From positions 372,001 to 436,000 of the forward strand of contig OZ025677.1 in assembly GCA_964019335.1 (NCBI GenBank): a DNA stretch of 64,000 nucleotides, read 5' to 3'. The notes below the pieces were generated by a model that was not told where the DNA came from, did not search any database, and saw only the letters and a program-made list of their open reading frames with translations. Source of the stretch: Diplonema japonicum. Taxonomy: Eukaryota > Euglenozoa > Diplonemea > Diplonemida > Diplonemidae. Shown here one piece after another: positions 41,885 through 51,392 of the stretch (positions are counted from its first letter, which is position 1; each line of letters begins with the position of its first letter). A program made the position numbers and the translations under genes.

Positions 41885-42961
41885 TTAGTTTCCGGATTTG
41901 GTGTTCTTTTTCTTCTTTAACAATCGTTCTCGGTATCCATCGGACGCCCTGCCGTTGTCGTTAGGGCAGCCGAACTGGTTGAGCGTGGTGCTGCAGTTCG
42001 GGAACGGGGTGTTGGCGTCGATGTTGGCTCGCCATTTTGCCTTGTAGGCATCCTCTTCACACTTCAAGGGTGAGGGCATTGGGAGGATGCGGGGGCCGTC
42101 TGGTGGACCGCACACGACGTTGGCAACTAGGTTAACCTTTGCCGCTGTGACAATGTGGTTGTAATGCACACCGTCGTTGGTCTTCATCGGGTCGGCACGT
42201 GTCATGGGTGTCGCGTTGATGAGCGTTGTGTTCGTGCACGCGGCAACCTGCTGCACGATCTCACGGAACACACCTGCCTTCTGGGCACTCTGGCAGTTGC
42301 AAAACCATTTGTTTGTGCATCTCTCAGGAGCTATCCAATGCAAATCCCACAGCGACAAGCCGTACTCCGTCTGCTGCATCATTGCTTTGTATCTCATCAC
42401 TTTTTCCTTCATCCCGTTGTAAAAAGCATCTGTCCCGCAGTGGTGCACTCCCTGGTCCCACATGGCCATCGTCACGGTCAGGTACACAGCGTCACCCACG
42501 ATGAAGTCGATGTAGTCGACCTTGCGATCCTTGCTCATCGTGAAGTAAGTGTACGCAGCAGAAGGGTTCCAGATGTGCCTGGCATTTACGCTTCGGTTGT
42601 AGATTTTTAACAGTTCCATGTTCTGCTCGCCGAGGGAGTCGCCTACAGACAAGTACGGCCTTGTCTCAAAGCACTCTACTACACTGGCCTTGCTAAACTG
42701 GTACATCTTGCAATTATCGGGAGACCATTTCTCACCCACCCATCTACCTGGGTACAAATCGGAGTTTGTCCTGCACCACGAGTTGGGATCCCGCACCGGT
42801 TCAGTCCTTGCCTGGGCGTCTTCCTGCGCTGCTAACTGTATGACATGCTTCTCTCTTTGTGAACGGAAGTAACTCGTCATGCTATTTGTTTGCATCTCCT
42901 TTAAAATCCACATCAAGGCCACCGCAAGTACCCCAAGCACGTACACTCTGAACTGTGCCAT
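41885..42961 (-). CDS. Single-domain SGNH/PC-esterase-like type II membrane protein
   Basis: 358 aa; the start lies 10 nt after a CGCCATCAG acceptor. A membrane helix at residues 5-21 is followed by a luminal stem and one PC-esterase-like domain with DLYPGRW, YLSVGDSLGEQ (Ser nucleophile), MWDQGVHHCG and NDGVHYN. It is related to each repeat of the four-domain protein at 21049-24711 but keeps a clean GDS. It is probably a Golgi or ER glycan acyl-esterase or transferase. The substrate is unknown. The C-terminus ends in a short Lys-rich tail. Confidence 0.8.
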   Translation of the reverse strand: MAQFRVYVLGVLAVALMWILKEMQTNSMTSYFRSQREKHVIQLAAQEDAQARTEPVRDPNSWCRTNSDLYPGRWVGEKWSPDNCKMYQFSKASVVECFETRPYLSVGDSLGEQNMELLKIYNRSVNARHIWNPSAAYTYFTMSKDRKVDYIDFIVGDAVYLTVTMAMWDQGVHHCGTDAFYNGMKEKVMRYKAMMQQTEYGLSLWDLHWIAPERCTNKWFCNCQSAQKAGVFREIVQQVAACTNTTLINATPMTRADPMKTNDGVHYNHIVTAAKVNLVANVVCGPPDGPRILPMPSPLKCEEDAYKAKWRANIDANTPFPNCSTTLNQFGCPNDNGRASDGYRERLLKKKKNTKSGN

Positions 42962-43146
42962 GTTCCTTGTCCTGATGGCGGTCGGTATGCAAGAAAAGCA
43001 AGTAAGGCTATGTTATCTAAGCGCCAAACGAATAACAGACAGAGACTGTAGCCTGAGAATTACGACGCATCGGAGGTGTCAAGGGTGAAGCTGCTGTGGT
43101 AATGACGGATCTCTTCAACGAGGAGCCCTGCGGTGTGTGTTTCGAG

Positions 43147-44525
43147 TCAGGGAAGCATACCAGTAGCTGCCTGCAGTTTCTGTTCGTCAGTGGAGCTGTC
43201 TGCGGCACTCGAAACAATTGCAGGGAAGGGTTTCACGTCACTGAAGTCGTCTTCCAACTCAAGCTCACACTCAATAGCCCACTCTTTATAGCCATCGAAG
43301 AAGGGGTGGTCCATGCATTGTTGCACGTTATATCTCGTAGTAGGGGTGAACCGCAGCATCTGTGATGTAAAATAACATAGTGTGCACATACGTTTGCCAG
43401 CAGGTCAGCTGCTTGGGGGTCACTGTGGAGAGTTGCAGGCTCTTGTTGTGGAACGTACTCCATGATGTGCTTCTTCACCTCCGTCATTTCTTCACCGCAG
43501 ATCTCTGTCAACTCTTCTTCAGAAGGCAGACCCAGCATGTCAAGGATGAGTCGGAGCTGGTGCACGGCAGATTTCCCTTCCAGCAGCACATTGTTGTTGG
43601 GGTGGAAAAGCTCTGCAAGTATACACCCCAAGGACCACACATCCACTTTGTGGTCGTAGTTCTTGTATTCCACGATGAGCTCAGGTGCTCTGTACCACCT
43701 GGTCTCCACGTAGCATGTCAGTGTCTCACCTTCCATCTCTCGTGCAAGGCCGAAGTCACACAGCTTTACATTGCAGTATGTGTCGATGAGTACGTTATGC
43801 GGTTTTAGGTCACGGTGCATTGTGTTTGCTGCGTGCACAGAACCTACTGCACACAGAAGCTGGTACATGATGTGCAGCTTGTGGAGGTCCTCGAGGTCGT
43901 TCTTCTTAGGCTCGAAGCGGATTGTGGTAGGCCGCCCGGTGCCTGCGGTCCGCCGTACCAGCTCGTCATGGGAACCGATTTTCTTGCCGTCGATAGAGTG
44001 CACTTTACGGCCTGCCATGTCCTCCATGCCGCTCTGGCTTCCAACAGATCCTGCCAAGATGTCGCCGAGCGTGTGGTCATCTCCCCACGTGAGGCCATAT
44101 GCAGCGCCCTCCGGGACAGATGGGAGGTGGATTGAATCTTCCTCCTTCTGAGGTGGGTGGAGGAAGGACCACAAATCCATGCCCATAAGGTCCATGACAA
44201 GGTACAGCTCCGTGATTTCCTTTGTGCCCTTCGGGCGGATGATGTCAGACAGCTTTACGATGTTCTCGTGATTGAAGTGTCTCATCATCCGTACCTCGCG
44301 GAGCACGCGCAGCAACGCCTGCCGCTTCTGGGCCGCTGTCTCGAAGTACTCGTTGAAGGTGATCTTTTTGATTGCTACATCACGATCGTTCTTAATGTCA
44401 CGTGCCTGGCACACAAGCCCATAGGCACCCTTTCCCAACCACTGCACCACTTCGTATTCTGTTGCCTTCAGCAACATCGATGACTCCCCACACCAGTAGC
44501 AGGTGTACCCTTCCTCATCCGACAT
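43147..44525 (-). CDS. MAP-kinase-like Ser/Thr kinase with a PDZ-like insertion (two exons)
   Basis: Exons 44525-43392 and 43359-43147 give 448 aa; the start is 11 nt after an AACGTCAG acceptor. Catalytic motifs are complete: GKGAYGLV P-loop, AIKK lysine (53), HRDLKPHN (catalytic Asp239), DFGLA, and TRWYRAPE after the activation loop. The loop reads T-C-Y (270-272) at the MAPK TxY position, followed by VETRWYRAPE, so it is CMGC/MAPK-like with a non-standard middle residue. Residues about 124-210, between the hinge and helix D/E, hold an insert with PDZ features (VHSIDGKKIGSHDELV, then TTIRF). Exon 2 supplies the kinase C-lobe end (MLRFTPTTRYNVQQCMDHPFF). It phosphorylates proteins; the pathway is unknown. 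Confidence 0.85.
43360..43391 (-). other. Kinase intron, 32 nt
   Basis: Donor GTATGT, acceptor ATCACAG, phase 0. Splicing restores the conserved C-lobe motif MLxFxPxxR. It is the smallest intron in the window. Confidence 0.9.
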
Positions 44526-44874
44526 ATTCTGGCCTCCTGACGTTTGGTGTGAAGAATGCAGCTATGCGTAAGTAATTGAAGAAATAAAAGTACTACAATC
44601 ATTCATACGACATATGCGAAAGGAAAACGATGCAGATCTTGCTTTCCTATTTTCAATATGTGAAGGAAAACAACGTAGCAGGAAAGTAGAGAGGGGGGGT
44701 GAGGGGTGTCAAGTTGAATTAAGACTCAAGGCGGAGCGGCTATGCTATGGACATTTTGCATGAACCTCATGAACCACAGTCCACGCCTTTTCTACTTCTA
44801 CGGTGATAGGATACGAAACGTTGGTGGCGTCCGACGGTGTGCCGTGAACTGTGCATTTGTTGCATTATGCTACT

Positions 44875-45375
44875 TTAGTTGCACCCAGCGGGTGCCCAGC
44901 CGGAGGGCTGTCCGAGACACTTCCCTGTAATCTCGAAGTTGTAGATTTCATAAGGTGACTCCCCGATGACTTTGAACTCAGGTACCTCCTTCGTGGGGTC
45001 GACCTTGAAGGTGACCCACGTAGCCCTCCAGTTCATCCCATTGGGGTACAGGATTTTCCATTGTACGTTCTGCCCCATCTGCTCGAGGAACCACACGCTC
45101 TGGTTCACGTTCCCACACGACCTAGGGAAGTCGGCAGCCTGGCAGATGGCAACTTCCCTGTTCGTCGAGTCCCCCGAACAGGCGATCGGCTCGCATGGGC
45201 TGAAGGTGTACTCGTACTTGTCCATCCCCTTGACAGGATAGTTGAACACCTTGCTGATGTCGAACACGGTGCCGTTCCCGTATGCCTTGCAAGGGTTCAT
45301 GGGGTCGGTCCTGAGCTGCATCCCGTTGGCTGCGTAACTGCAGGCAAGGAGCAACACGAAAGTCGATTTCATCAT
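44875..45375 (-). CDS. Secreted MRH (mannose-6-phosphate receptor homology)-like protein
   Basis: 166 aa. The signal peptide is MMKSTFVLLLACSYAANG; the double ATG follows a TTTAACCAG acceptor by 2 nt. The mature part has about eight cysteines and the order expected for MRH/Atg27-type lectin-like domains: FDISKVF, YEYTFSPCEPIAC, AICQ, a Trp-containing strand, and a final YNFEITGKC. MRH domains bind mannose-type N-glycans in the secretory pathway. There is no membrane segment or ER-retention signal, so it is probably secreted or endosomal. The stop codon is 349 bp from the kinase start, and the upstream gene ends only 72 bp before this start. Assignment is by pattern and moderately secure. Confidence 0.6.
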   Translation of the reverse strand: MMKSTFVLLLACSYAANGMQLRTDPMNPCKAYGNGTVFDISKVFNYPVKGMDKYEYTFSPCEPIACSGDSTNREVAICQAADFPRSCGNVNQSVWFLEQMGQNVQWKILYPNGMNWRATWVTFKVDPTKEVPEFKVIGESPYEIYNFEITGKCLGQPSGWAPAGCN

Positions 45376-45447
45376 TTCTGGTTAAATAAAAAGTCCTATG
45401 AGGCTCAATTGCAGACAAGCTAAGATGCATTGAATAGAATGCCAAGG

Positions 45448-46965
45448 CTACCGGTCCTTTTCGAACCTAATGAGGTGGTAAATGAACGCACGTGAACACT
45501 GCCGAAGACGGCCACCAGCTAAGTGCTGCAGCACGACAGACCGGTCCATGTGATGCACCACAAGCATCCTCATGATGTCTTTGTTCATACTGAAAACTGC
45601 ATTTGTGAGGCCAAGCCCTACGACTGCCCCTCGAGACAGCAGTGCTTGAAGGGAAGTAATATGGTGCTTCTTGCAGCAGCTGTCAAGTGCAGTGTCACCT
45701 ATGTGATTCTTCGTGTTGAGAAAGCTTGCGAACCACTCGTACGGAAGCACGTTGGCCGCGTGCTGCAAAACAACGCCCATAGTAAACTGAGCCGATCTGT
45801 GTCCAACAGCTGCGTGCAGCAAGGTTTCCCCGTTCCTGTCTTCTTCACGGTACATATTGCCGTTGGCGCTGTAGAAGGCCTTCAGATTGTACTCAATGCC
45901 TCTCTCCTCCGGCCCATACCGCAAAAGGTAGAATAAGGCAGTTCTGCCACCGGAATCTTGTCTCGCTGCAAACTGCAGGAGGCAGTCAGGCACCGCCATG
46001 ACGCTCCCATGGTGCTTTATTACAAAGTGGTGCAGCACTGTTCTCTGCCGGAAGTCCACAACGGTCATGTCCACACCATAGCCGGGCATGCTCTCCAAAC
46101 TCTCATAGTTTGACCCGATAGCTGCGTAGTGCAATGCTGTCAGCCCCTTGCAACACCGCACCGATAGGTCAGCCCACCCGTTCTTGAGTATGTCGCCGAG
46201 TATCGCTGTGTGTATCTTTCCGAACCCAAGTAACCCCATCAATATGGTAAGGCCCGCGTTGTGCGGCACTGTCCTTGGCAGGTACCACTTCTGCTGCACC
46301 TTGCTATTAATGTCCAAGCCGTTCTCAAGAAGCAAGGCAACGATGGGGGCCGCTTCCGCTTGGCTGAACCTTACATTTTCCAAAAACGCTATCTGGGACG
46401 GAGCAAACGGCCCGAAATACCGAACAAGGTGCTGTAGGAACGGCAGGCTGACGGTGGGGGACCTTCCTAAATCAGATGAGGCGAGGTAAGAATGGATGCG
46501 TGGGTGGCGGGCTAGAAGAGGGAGCACAGCATCCTCCAGTTGGTTGCTGATGGCAACTTGTACCATCTCAGTGATGGCACACTTCAAGTCCGATTCAGCA
46601 GCGGGACAGTTCTCGAATAAGAAGAGGACATGTTCCAAGACTGTCAAATCCCTTATTTGGCTCCTCGTGATTGCTGCATAATTGCTGGGTACGAATGGCA
46701 CCTGTGTGGCCTTCTCAACCATGCGCAGGGCTACCTGGTACCTGTTTGGTACGACGTCTATGACAGCATCCTGTACGAGGCCTAGGCTGTCCATCACCTC
46801 AGCGTCGTTAAGGATGTTATCCTCGTAGCTTAACGCGATCTGTTCCTCTTGCACACGGGATGCTTTTGCAGTTTTCCTTTTCACTTCACCCACTGTCTCG
46901 CTTGCGGCGACTTCAACATCGATCAAGTCACCTGTTGCGAGCTTGAGGAACACCGTCATCGACAT
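45448..46965 (-). CDS. Ubiquitin-like domain plus ankyrin-repeat protein
   Basis: 505 aa. Residues 1-75 are a ubiquitin-like fold (MTVFLKLATGDLIDVEV ... EQIALSYEDNIL ... SLGLVQDAVIDVV). No C-terminal Gly-Gly is seen, so it is an integral UBL rather than a processed modifier. From about residue 210 there are diverged ankyrin repeats (GLTALHYAAIGSNYES, GETLLHAAVGHRSA, IGDTALDSCCKKHHI). UBL domains in such proteins often recruit proteasome or ubiquitin machinery; ankyrins provide protein binding. The start has a second in-frame ATG two codons later, and the AG directly before it is a weak acceptor. The next gene starts 72 bp downstream of the stop. Confidence 0.7.
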   Translation of the reverse strand: MSMTVFLKLATGDLIDVEVAASETVGEVKRKTAKASRVQEEQIALSYEDNILNDAEVMDSLGLVQDAVIDVVPNRYQVALRMVEKATQVPFVPSNYAAITRSQIRDLTVLEHVLFLFENCPAAESDLKCAITEMVQVAISNQLEDAVLPLLARHPRIHSYLASSDLGRSPTVSLPFLQHLVRYFGPFAPSQIAFLENVRFSQAEAAPIVALLLENGLDINSKVQQKWYLPRTVPHNAGLTILMGLLGFGKIHTAILGDILKNGWADLSVRCCKGLTALHYAAIGSNYESLESMPGYGVDMTVVDFRQRTVLHHFVIKHHGSVMAVPDCLLQFAARQDSGGRTALFYLLRYGPEERGIEYNLKAFYSANGNMYREEDRNGETLLHAAVGHRSAQFTMGVVLQHAANVLPYEWFASFLNTKNHIGDTALDSCCKKHHITSLQALLSRGAVVGLGLTNAVFSMNKDIMRMLVVHHMDRSVVLQHLAGGRLRQCSRAFIYHLIRFEKDR

Positions 46966-47054
46966 CTCGGTACCCCTTACTTTTTTGTTTTCTTCTCTTT
47001 TCCACCTTTCTTGCTCTCCTTGAACAAAATCGTAAATGAATTGTTATAATCTTA
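46966..47054. other. 5' flank of the UBL-ankyrin gene
   Basis: Short AT-rich spacer up to the TTAA of piggyBac element B. Confidence 0.5.
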
Positions 47055-47305
47055 TTAACCATCTATCAACGAGCGTCTATATATAGACGATTTGAAAAAA
47101 AATCTTTTACGCAAAGGGCTTTCAATGCAATACGGCCCGGCCCTTTCTTGCCGGCGGGGTCCTGCGCGGAAAATATGAAAAATATAAACTAAATGCTGCC
47201 CTAACTTAACAAGAAAATGAAAAAATAAAAAAAAACGCCAGCCCAAATTTACCCTTAAAAATCACTTAAAAAAAGGCGCCCGGAAAGAGGCCGGAAGAGG
47301 ACGTC

Positions 47306-48043
47306 ATGAGTGATGGCAGCACTGATGGCTCATCCCTATTATGCAATTTTGATACAAACAGTGATTCTGACACGAATTCGACCGATTCCGAGTCACAGCA
47401 GGGTGATTCAAAGCCGGAGCAGTTGGAAGGCATCCGGTTTCGTGAAAATCGGAATCCTTGTGGACCCTGTTTTGACATCAAAGGCTCAACGCCATACCAT
47501 ATATTCTCCCAAATGCTCGTCCCAAACTTTATTCGGGTCATAACTTCGAACAATGTGGCAAATGCGGCTAAAAAAGGTGTCTCCCTGGATCTCGATGCTG
47601 CTTCTCTGCGTACCTTCCTAGGTGTCCTTTTGTCGATGGACTTGGATATCAAGCCAGATTATTCTGATTACTGGTGCACTGGCTCCACGTTTCTCAACTA
47701 CACCCCTGGGTACGCCACCGTCATGTCAAGAGACCGCTTTTTGACTATTCTGGGAAATCTGTGTTTCCACAGCGAAACAAACAAGCGTGCTGATGCCCCA
47801 AAGAAGCGAGGCCGCAAGCCCAAGGACGCGCATCCCATGGGGACACAGTTCCACCAGCACGCGAGCATCCTTTGCACCACAACGTGGCATGACATCAAGC
47901 CTGTGTGCTTTCTATCGACGTTGGATGTTCCAGTGAAGTCAAATTTGACCGTCCGCCAAAAGAGAATGAAAGCCGGAAAGGACATCTTGTTCCCACCAAG
48001 TGCATATTTACAACACCGCAATGGGCGGAACCGACCTGGGTGA
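47306..48043 (+). CDS. Internally deleted piggyBac transposase
   Basis: 245 codons. It has an acidic, Ser/Asp-rich N-terminus and then the piggyBac N-terminal domain (ASLRTFLGVLLSMDLDIKP, YATVMSRDRFLTILGNLCF). It jumps via KKRGRKPKDAHP to TTTWHDIKPVCFLSTLDVP. The stretch that normally carries the first catalytic aspartates is missing. Comparison with element A shows further loss of about 30 nt here. It is therefore unlikely to be catalytically active, though an N-terminal DNA- or protein-binding role is possible. Confidence 0.8.
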   Translation: MSDGSTDGSSLLCNFDTNSDSDTNSTDSESQQGDSKPEQLEGIRFRENRNPCGPCFDIKGSTPYHIFSQMLVPNFIRVITSNNVANAAKKGVSLDLDAASLRTFLGVLLSMDLDIKPDYSDYWCTGSTFLNYTPGYATVMSRDRFLTILGNLCFHSETNKRADAPKKRGRKPKDAHPMGTQFHQHASILCTTTWHDIKPVCFLSTLDVPVKSNLTVRQKRMKAGKDILFPPSAYLQHRNGRNRPG

Positions 48044-48104
48044 CGCTGTGACAAAACGCCATAAACGCACCCTTATGACTTAAAAGTGGCCCCTAAAAGT
48101 ATTT

Positions 48105-48582
48105 TCGTACTTGTTAGGTAAATCTCTGGCGAATGCTTGGCTTGTTTGGAAAGAAGCCTTGCCCCCCAACACCCTGAGTACGAACGACAGTGTATTGACG
48201 CCTTTCAGAGAGGCAGTCATCGAAGGGCTACTAGGGGAGGCAGTCTAAACAACAGATAAAGTCAACTACAGAGCAGGCTGCCCCAATACCATGCCCCGAA
48301 ACACAGAACGAGTGCTCTGAGACCCCAATGCGCCGTGACAGTACCTTCTGGGGCCATTTCCCCGAAAAAGTAGTGCAACGTGCGGTGCAAGCATTTCAAG
48401 TCGAAAAGACCCCTATTTCAGTGTTCAGCCTGCTTGGTACAACTTTGCGTGACTCCGTGCTTCAAAGACTGCCACCTTGCCGGGGATACCCCCAGAAACC
48501 CCTCCCGGGGTCAAAAAAGAAGTCCCCCAGCCCTGGGGCACGTACGAACCGCGTCAAGAAGGCCTTAAATAGCTTTTTATAG
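48105..48582 (+). pseudogene. piggyBac C-terminal remnant incl. Cys-rich domain
   Basis: Downstream of the deleted transposase, different frames encode LLGKSLANAWLVWKEALPP and then, at 48380-48568, a Cys-rich zinc domain (CKHFKSKRPLFQCSACL ... LCVTPCFKDCH). That domain is typical of the piggyBac C-terminus, which binds the terminal repeats. Frameshifts and stops separate it from the upstream frame. Confidence 0.75.
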
Positions 48583-48823
48583 AATTTTACAGTCGATTCT
48601 TTTTGACTTGTTTTTTGTACCCCCTCTCGGGCACTTCAGGAACGATATTTTTGACAATGTTGTGGGGGTGGGCCCTGCTGTGGGCACCCTCTCTCTAGAA
48701 TTGGGACATCTGGAGGCATTTCCGGGGGCATATAGCCCCGGCGTTGCGCTAGAATAGCTTTTTTTTGAAGTTTTGAAAATTTACCCCCTGGTGGGCAAAA
48801 ATGGTCCGTTGGTAGATGGTTAA

Positions 48824-49368
48824 AAAAAAAGTGGAGATGACCGTTTGACGATCCTGCCGACACGGCTGAGGCCCGAAGGACGGCTGTGTTCTATCGAGCG
48901 ACAAGGATCACGTCGACGGGGCGGATCTGGATATGCCCTCCCTGTTTATGGGTAGTGCAAATAAACAATGAGGACTGAACGTTTTGGGGACCTTGAAAAT
49001 CGCAGTGCAAGCTGACTAGGTTGCGGAGACCTTAGACCTCGTAGACGTCATACTGACTTTTCAACTACAAACTACTAACTCTTCTTTTTCTGTTCAAAAA
49101 CGTTAATAACTATTCACTCAAAAGAAATAATGGGGGGGGGTGTGAGAAGAGTCTGTGGGGTGGAGGGTGGATAAAAAAAACTTTCATTTGTGGGAAAAAA
49201 AAAAGTGATAGGGAGGGGGGCGAGAAGTGTTAGCAACGACCCCCCCCCCCCCCCCCCCCCCCTCCCATCAAGAAAAAGAAGGAGGGGCAACAAAAAAAAA
49301 CCTCTATTTGATCTAAGAAAAAGGGGGGGAAAAAAAAAGAACCAGCATCTAAAGATACTACCAACAAA
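48824..49368. other. Gene-free stretch
   Basis: 48830-49070 is mixed-composition DNA of unknown content. 49130-49340 contains G and C homopolymers (C run at about 49241-49262). No gene is supported. Confidence 0.5.
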
Positions 49369-50319
49369 CTACTTCCATCGTCTAGGAGACGAGGAGCGAG
49401 TGTGAACAAAGGGGCGAGGGGCAGGTGGTGGCGGCGTGTAGCGATGACGCCTATAGGTAGACGACCCTGCCGAGGAGTAGGAGTGAGTGCTACGGACGCT
49501 GCTACAACGCGAAGCAGACCTAGTGGACGAAGCTACGGATGCCCTACCCCTGCTGCCCGTGCTGTGCCGACCAGCACTGCCCTTGCTGTCCCTGCTTCCT
49601 CTGCTTGTGATGGAGGAAGATCGTGATGTCGGCCGGCCCGACATCACCCGGCTTGACACCCTGTTGCTTGCCCCATGCTGTTTTGTCCTCCTTGCGTTTA
49701 GCAGCTCACGATGAACCTCTGCAAGCTCTTCCTTCAACGAAATAAGCTGCCGTTTCATTTTTCTCTCCCTTGTCTCGTAGCCTTCTATAAGGTCGCTGTC
49801 CTTCTTTGCTCGATTGTACAAGCTTCTGTTGAGCTTTCGGAGCTCAGCAACTTCCTTCATAAGCTTTTCAGATTGAGGGTCCCTCTTAGGTTTTGTACTC
49901 GCAGTTGGGCGAGTAGTGCGCTCTACTGTGCGTTCCGCCGTGGGCGGGCTGTCTCTGTTGAGGATAATGGTGTACAGGGCGCGGCCGTAAGAGACGTTGT
50001 AGTCTATCAGGACGTACAGTTTTTTCTTGTACTTTGCTGGGATTTCGCGCGGGACTTGTGACCCGTTCCTGTCTAGGAGGCCTTCGTAGTCGCACACGTC
50101 AACCGCTACAGTGTGGGTGCCCCCTTCGATGCCGCATGCTATCAGGTCGCTGAATTCTTGCAGGCCCCTCTCGTATCCTGCTTCCTCTGTTATTTTCTTC
50201 ACTGCGGTCGCGTCCAATGCCACCTTCCATTTTTTAGATCCCAAGACCACCTCCAATGTAATGTTTTTTGTGCTGCTCTCTACCGTGATGCAGTACCCTT
50301 CTTCCTCGTTTTGCGACAT
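49369..50319 (-). CDS. CCDC61: CCDC61/VFL3-like basal-body protein
   Basis: 316 aa. The start lies 18 nt after an ATACTCACAG acceptor. The N-terminal 125 residues match the XRCC4/SAS-6-type head of CCDC61: an ITLEVVL strand, KKWKVALDATAVKKITEEAG, a FSDLIACGI helix, and the diagnostic KKLYVLIDYNVSYGRALYTI strand pair (KRYLILIYxVEFDRIHYPL in animals). A coiled coil (about 150-215) is followed by a Ser/Arg/Gly-rich basic tail. Known CCDC61/VFL3 proteins assemble at basal bodies and set microtubule-rootlet and flagellar orientation. Its presence argues for a flagellated organism. The length is close to that of known homologues with a shorter tail. Confidence 0.8.
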   Translation of the reverse strand: MSQNEEEGYCITVESSTKNITLEVVLGSKKWKVALDATAVKKITEEAGYERGLQEFSDLIACGIEGGTHTVAVDVCDYEGLLDRNGSQVPREIPAKYKKKLYVLIDYNVSYGRALYTIILNRDSPPTAERTVERTTRPTASTKPKRDPQSEKLMKEVAELRKLNRSLYNRAKKDSDLIEGYETRERKMKRQLISLKEELAEVHRELLNARRTKQHGASNRVSSRVMSGRPTSRSSSITSRGSRDSKGSAGRHSTGSRGRASVASSTRSASRCSSVRSTHSYSSAGSSTYRRHRYTPPPPAPRPFVHTRSSSPRRWK

Positions 50320-50531
50320 TTCTTTTTTATTTACTTTCTGTGAGTATTTCTTTTTTTCTTTTCATTTTTTTTTTTTTTTTTTTTCTATTCACCAAAAATA
50401 AGAATGGTAAAAGTCAAGATAAATAATAGTTATTTTTTCTTTTTTTTTTTTTTTTAAAAAAAGGATAGCAAGAGATAGCGAAAGAAAAAACAAAGAAGAA
50501 AAAGTAAATATAAAAGTGGTTTCATCTTCTC
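50320..50531. other. 5' flank of CCDC61 gene
   Basis: T and A tracts; no gene. Confidence 0.5.
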
Positions 50532-50773
50532 ATATTATATGACTCGTCCGTCCAGCTAAAAACCTTTCGATTCTTACTCAGTCGCCAAAAGAAATTCCAC
50601 CAAAATTAATAACAATGTGGAAAGTTGTAAATTGCCCGCAAAAAACCTCAGATATCGACTGTCTGGAGTCACTAGATATACAACCAAAAAGTAGTCGTTT
50701 TTGGTGTTCTTGCCTGTTTGTATGACAAAAAAAATGAAAAGTTTTTGGTTTAGGCGGGACGGAGTCATATCCA
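50532..50773. mobile_element. MITE-like element, ATATGACTCC inverted repeats, copy 2
   Basis: The left end ATATTATATGACTCGTCCGTCC, AGCTAAAA, and the right end GGCGGGACGGAGTCATAT (reverse complement ATATGACTCCGTCCCGCC) match the termini of 8081-8298. The interior differs from copy 1. No frame is seen. Confidence 0.65.
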
Positions 50774-50978
50774 TATTTTTTTTTTTTTGAACATGGTCTT
50801 TTTTCTTTTTTTTTTTTTTGCTTCAAGTCGCTGGTCCATCGTGAATATTCCTATTCGGAACAAAGAGAGAAAAAGATAAAAAGGGAAGAAAAAAGAGAAG
50901 AAAAAAAAAAAAGAAAGTGAAATGAACAAAATAACAAGACCGTCTTCAGGAGTTATATAGTTTTCTTTTTTTTTTTTT

Positions 50979-51045
50979 ATTTCACTCTTCTGAAATTACT
51001 TCACGCTCTCGGGGCTCATTACGCTAGTAATAGGGGTTTCCGGTA
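50979..51045 (+). repeat. Dispersed repeat, longest copy, 18S-like core
   Basis: TATTTCACTCTTCTGAAATT ACTTCACGCTCTCGGGGCTCATTACGCTAGTAATAG aligns with 10011-10046 and, inverted, 10244-10310. GGCTCATTA followed by AGTAATAG resembles the 18S segment that follows the 5' end fragment at 10070. This is suggestive only. Confidence 0.4.
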
Positions 51046-51267
51046 AATAATATGCCTAGTTGCCAGAAAGACTTCAAAATGCCGAAGCAGCAGAAAGTGA
51101 GGAGTGACTGGCCGCGCCAGGTATGAGAGCCTGATCAGGGGTGACAGTGGCGGTGCCAGCGACAGCGGCAGCACTTAGGTGCAGTGTATCCCTTTGTAAC
51201 CTTTCTCTTGTTGTACCCATTGTCACTTCTTTTGCCCCTTGTAGTCAAGTAATTCAGAAAATCGTGA
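51046..51267. other. Mixed-composition DNA, unassigned
   Basis: Not homopolymeric (for example GACTGGCCGCGCCAGG and GGCGGTGCCAGCGACAGCGG), but no frame or known RNA is recognised. Confidence 0.4.
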
Positions 51268-51392
51268 AATAAAACCACTTACCCAGTAATGACTTTACCG
51301 CCTCTCGGTTCCGCATTTTACCGGCACTGGTGAGCGGAACCTCGAGGCAACGGTAAAGTCATTACTTCTTGGGGTAGTGAATGGCTATTTCT
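51268..51392. repeat. Foldback element (long hairpin)
   Basis: The left arm AGTAATGACTTTACCG ... GGTTCCGC (51285-51314) is inverted as GCGGAACC ... CGGTAAAGTCATTACT (51333-51366). Outer arms AAATAAAACCACTTACCC and GGGGTAGTGAATGGCTATTT extend the pairing. Confidence 0.7.

Larger units (their letters stand above)
47055..48823 (+). mobile_element. piggyBac-family element B, non-autonomous
   Basis: TTAA at 47055-47058 and 48820-48823. The left TIR CCATCTATCAACGAGCGTC and the right end GGTCCGTTGGTAGATGG match element A. The length is 1769 bp. A subterminal palindrome CGTCTATATATAGACG follows the left TIR. It is inserted in the opposite orientation to all host genes, between the 5' end of the UBL-ankyrin gene and the 3' flank of CCDC61. 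Confidence 0.92.
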
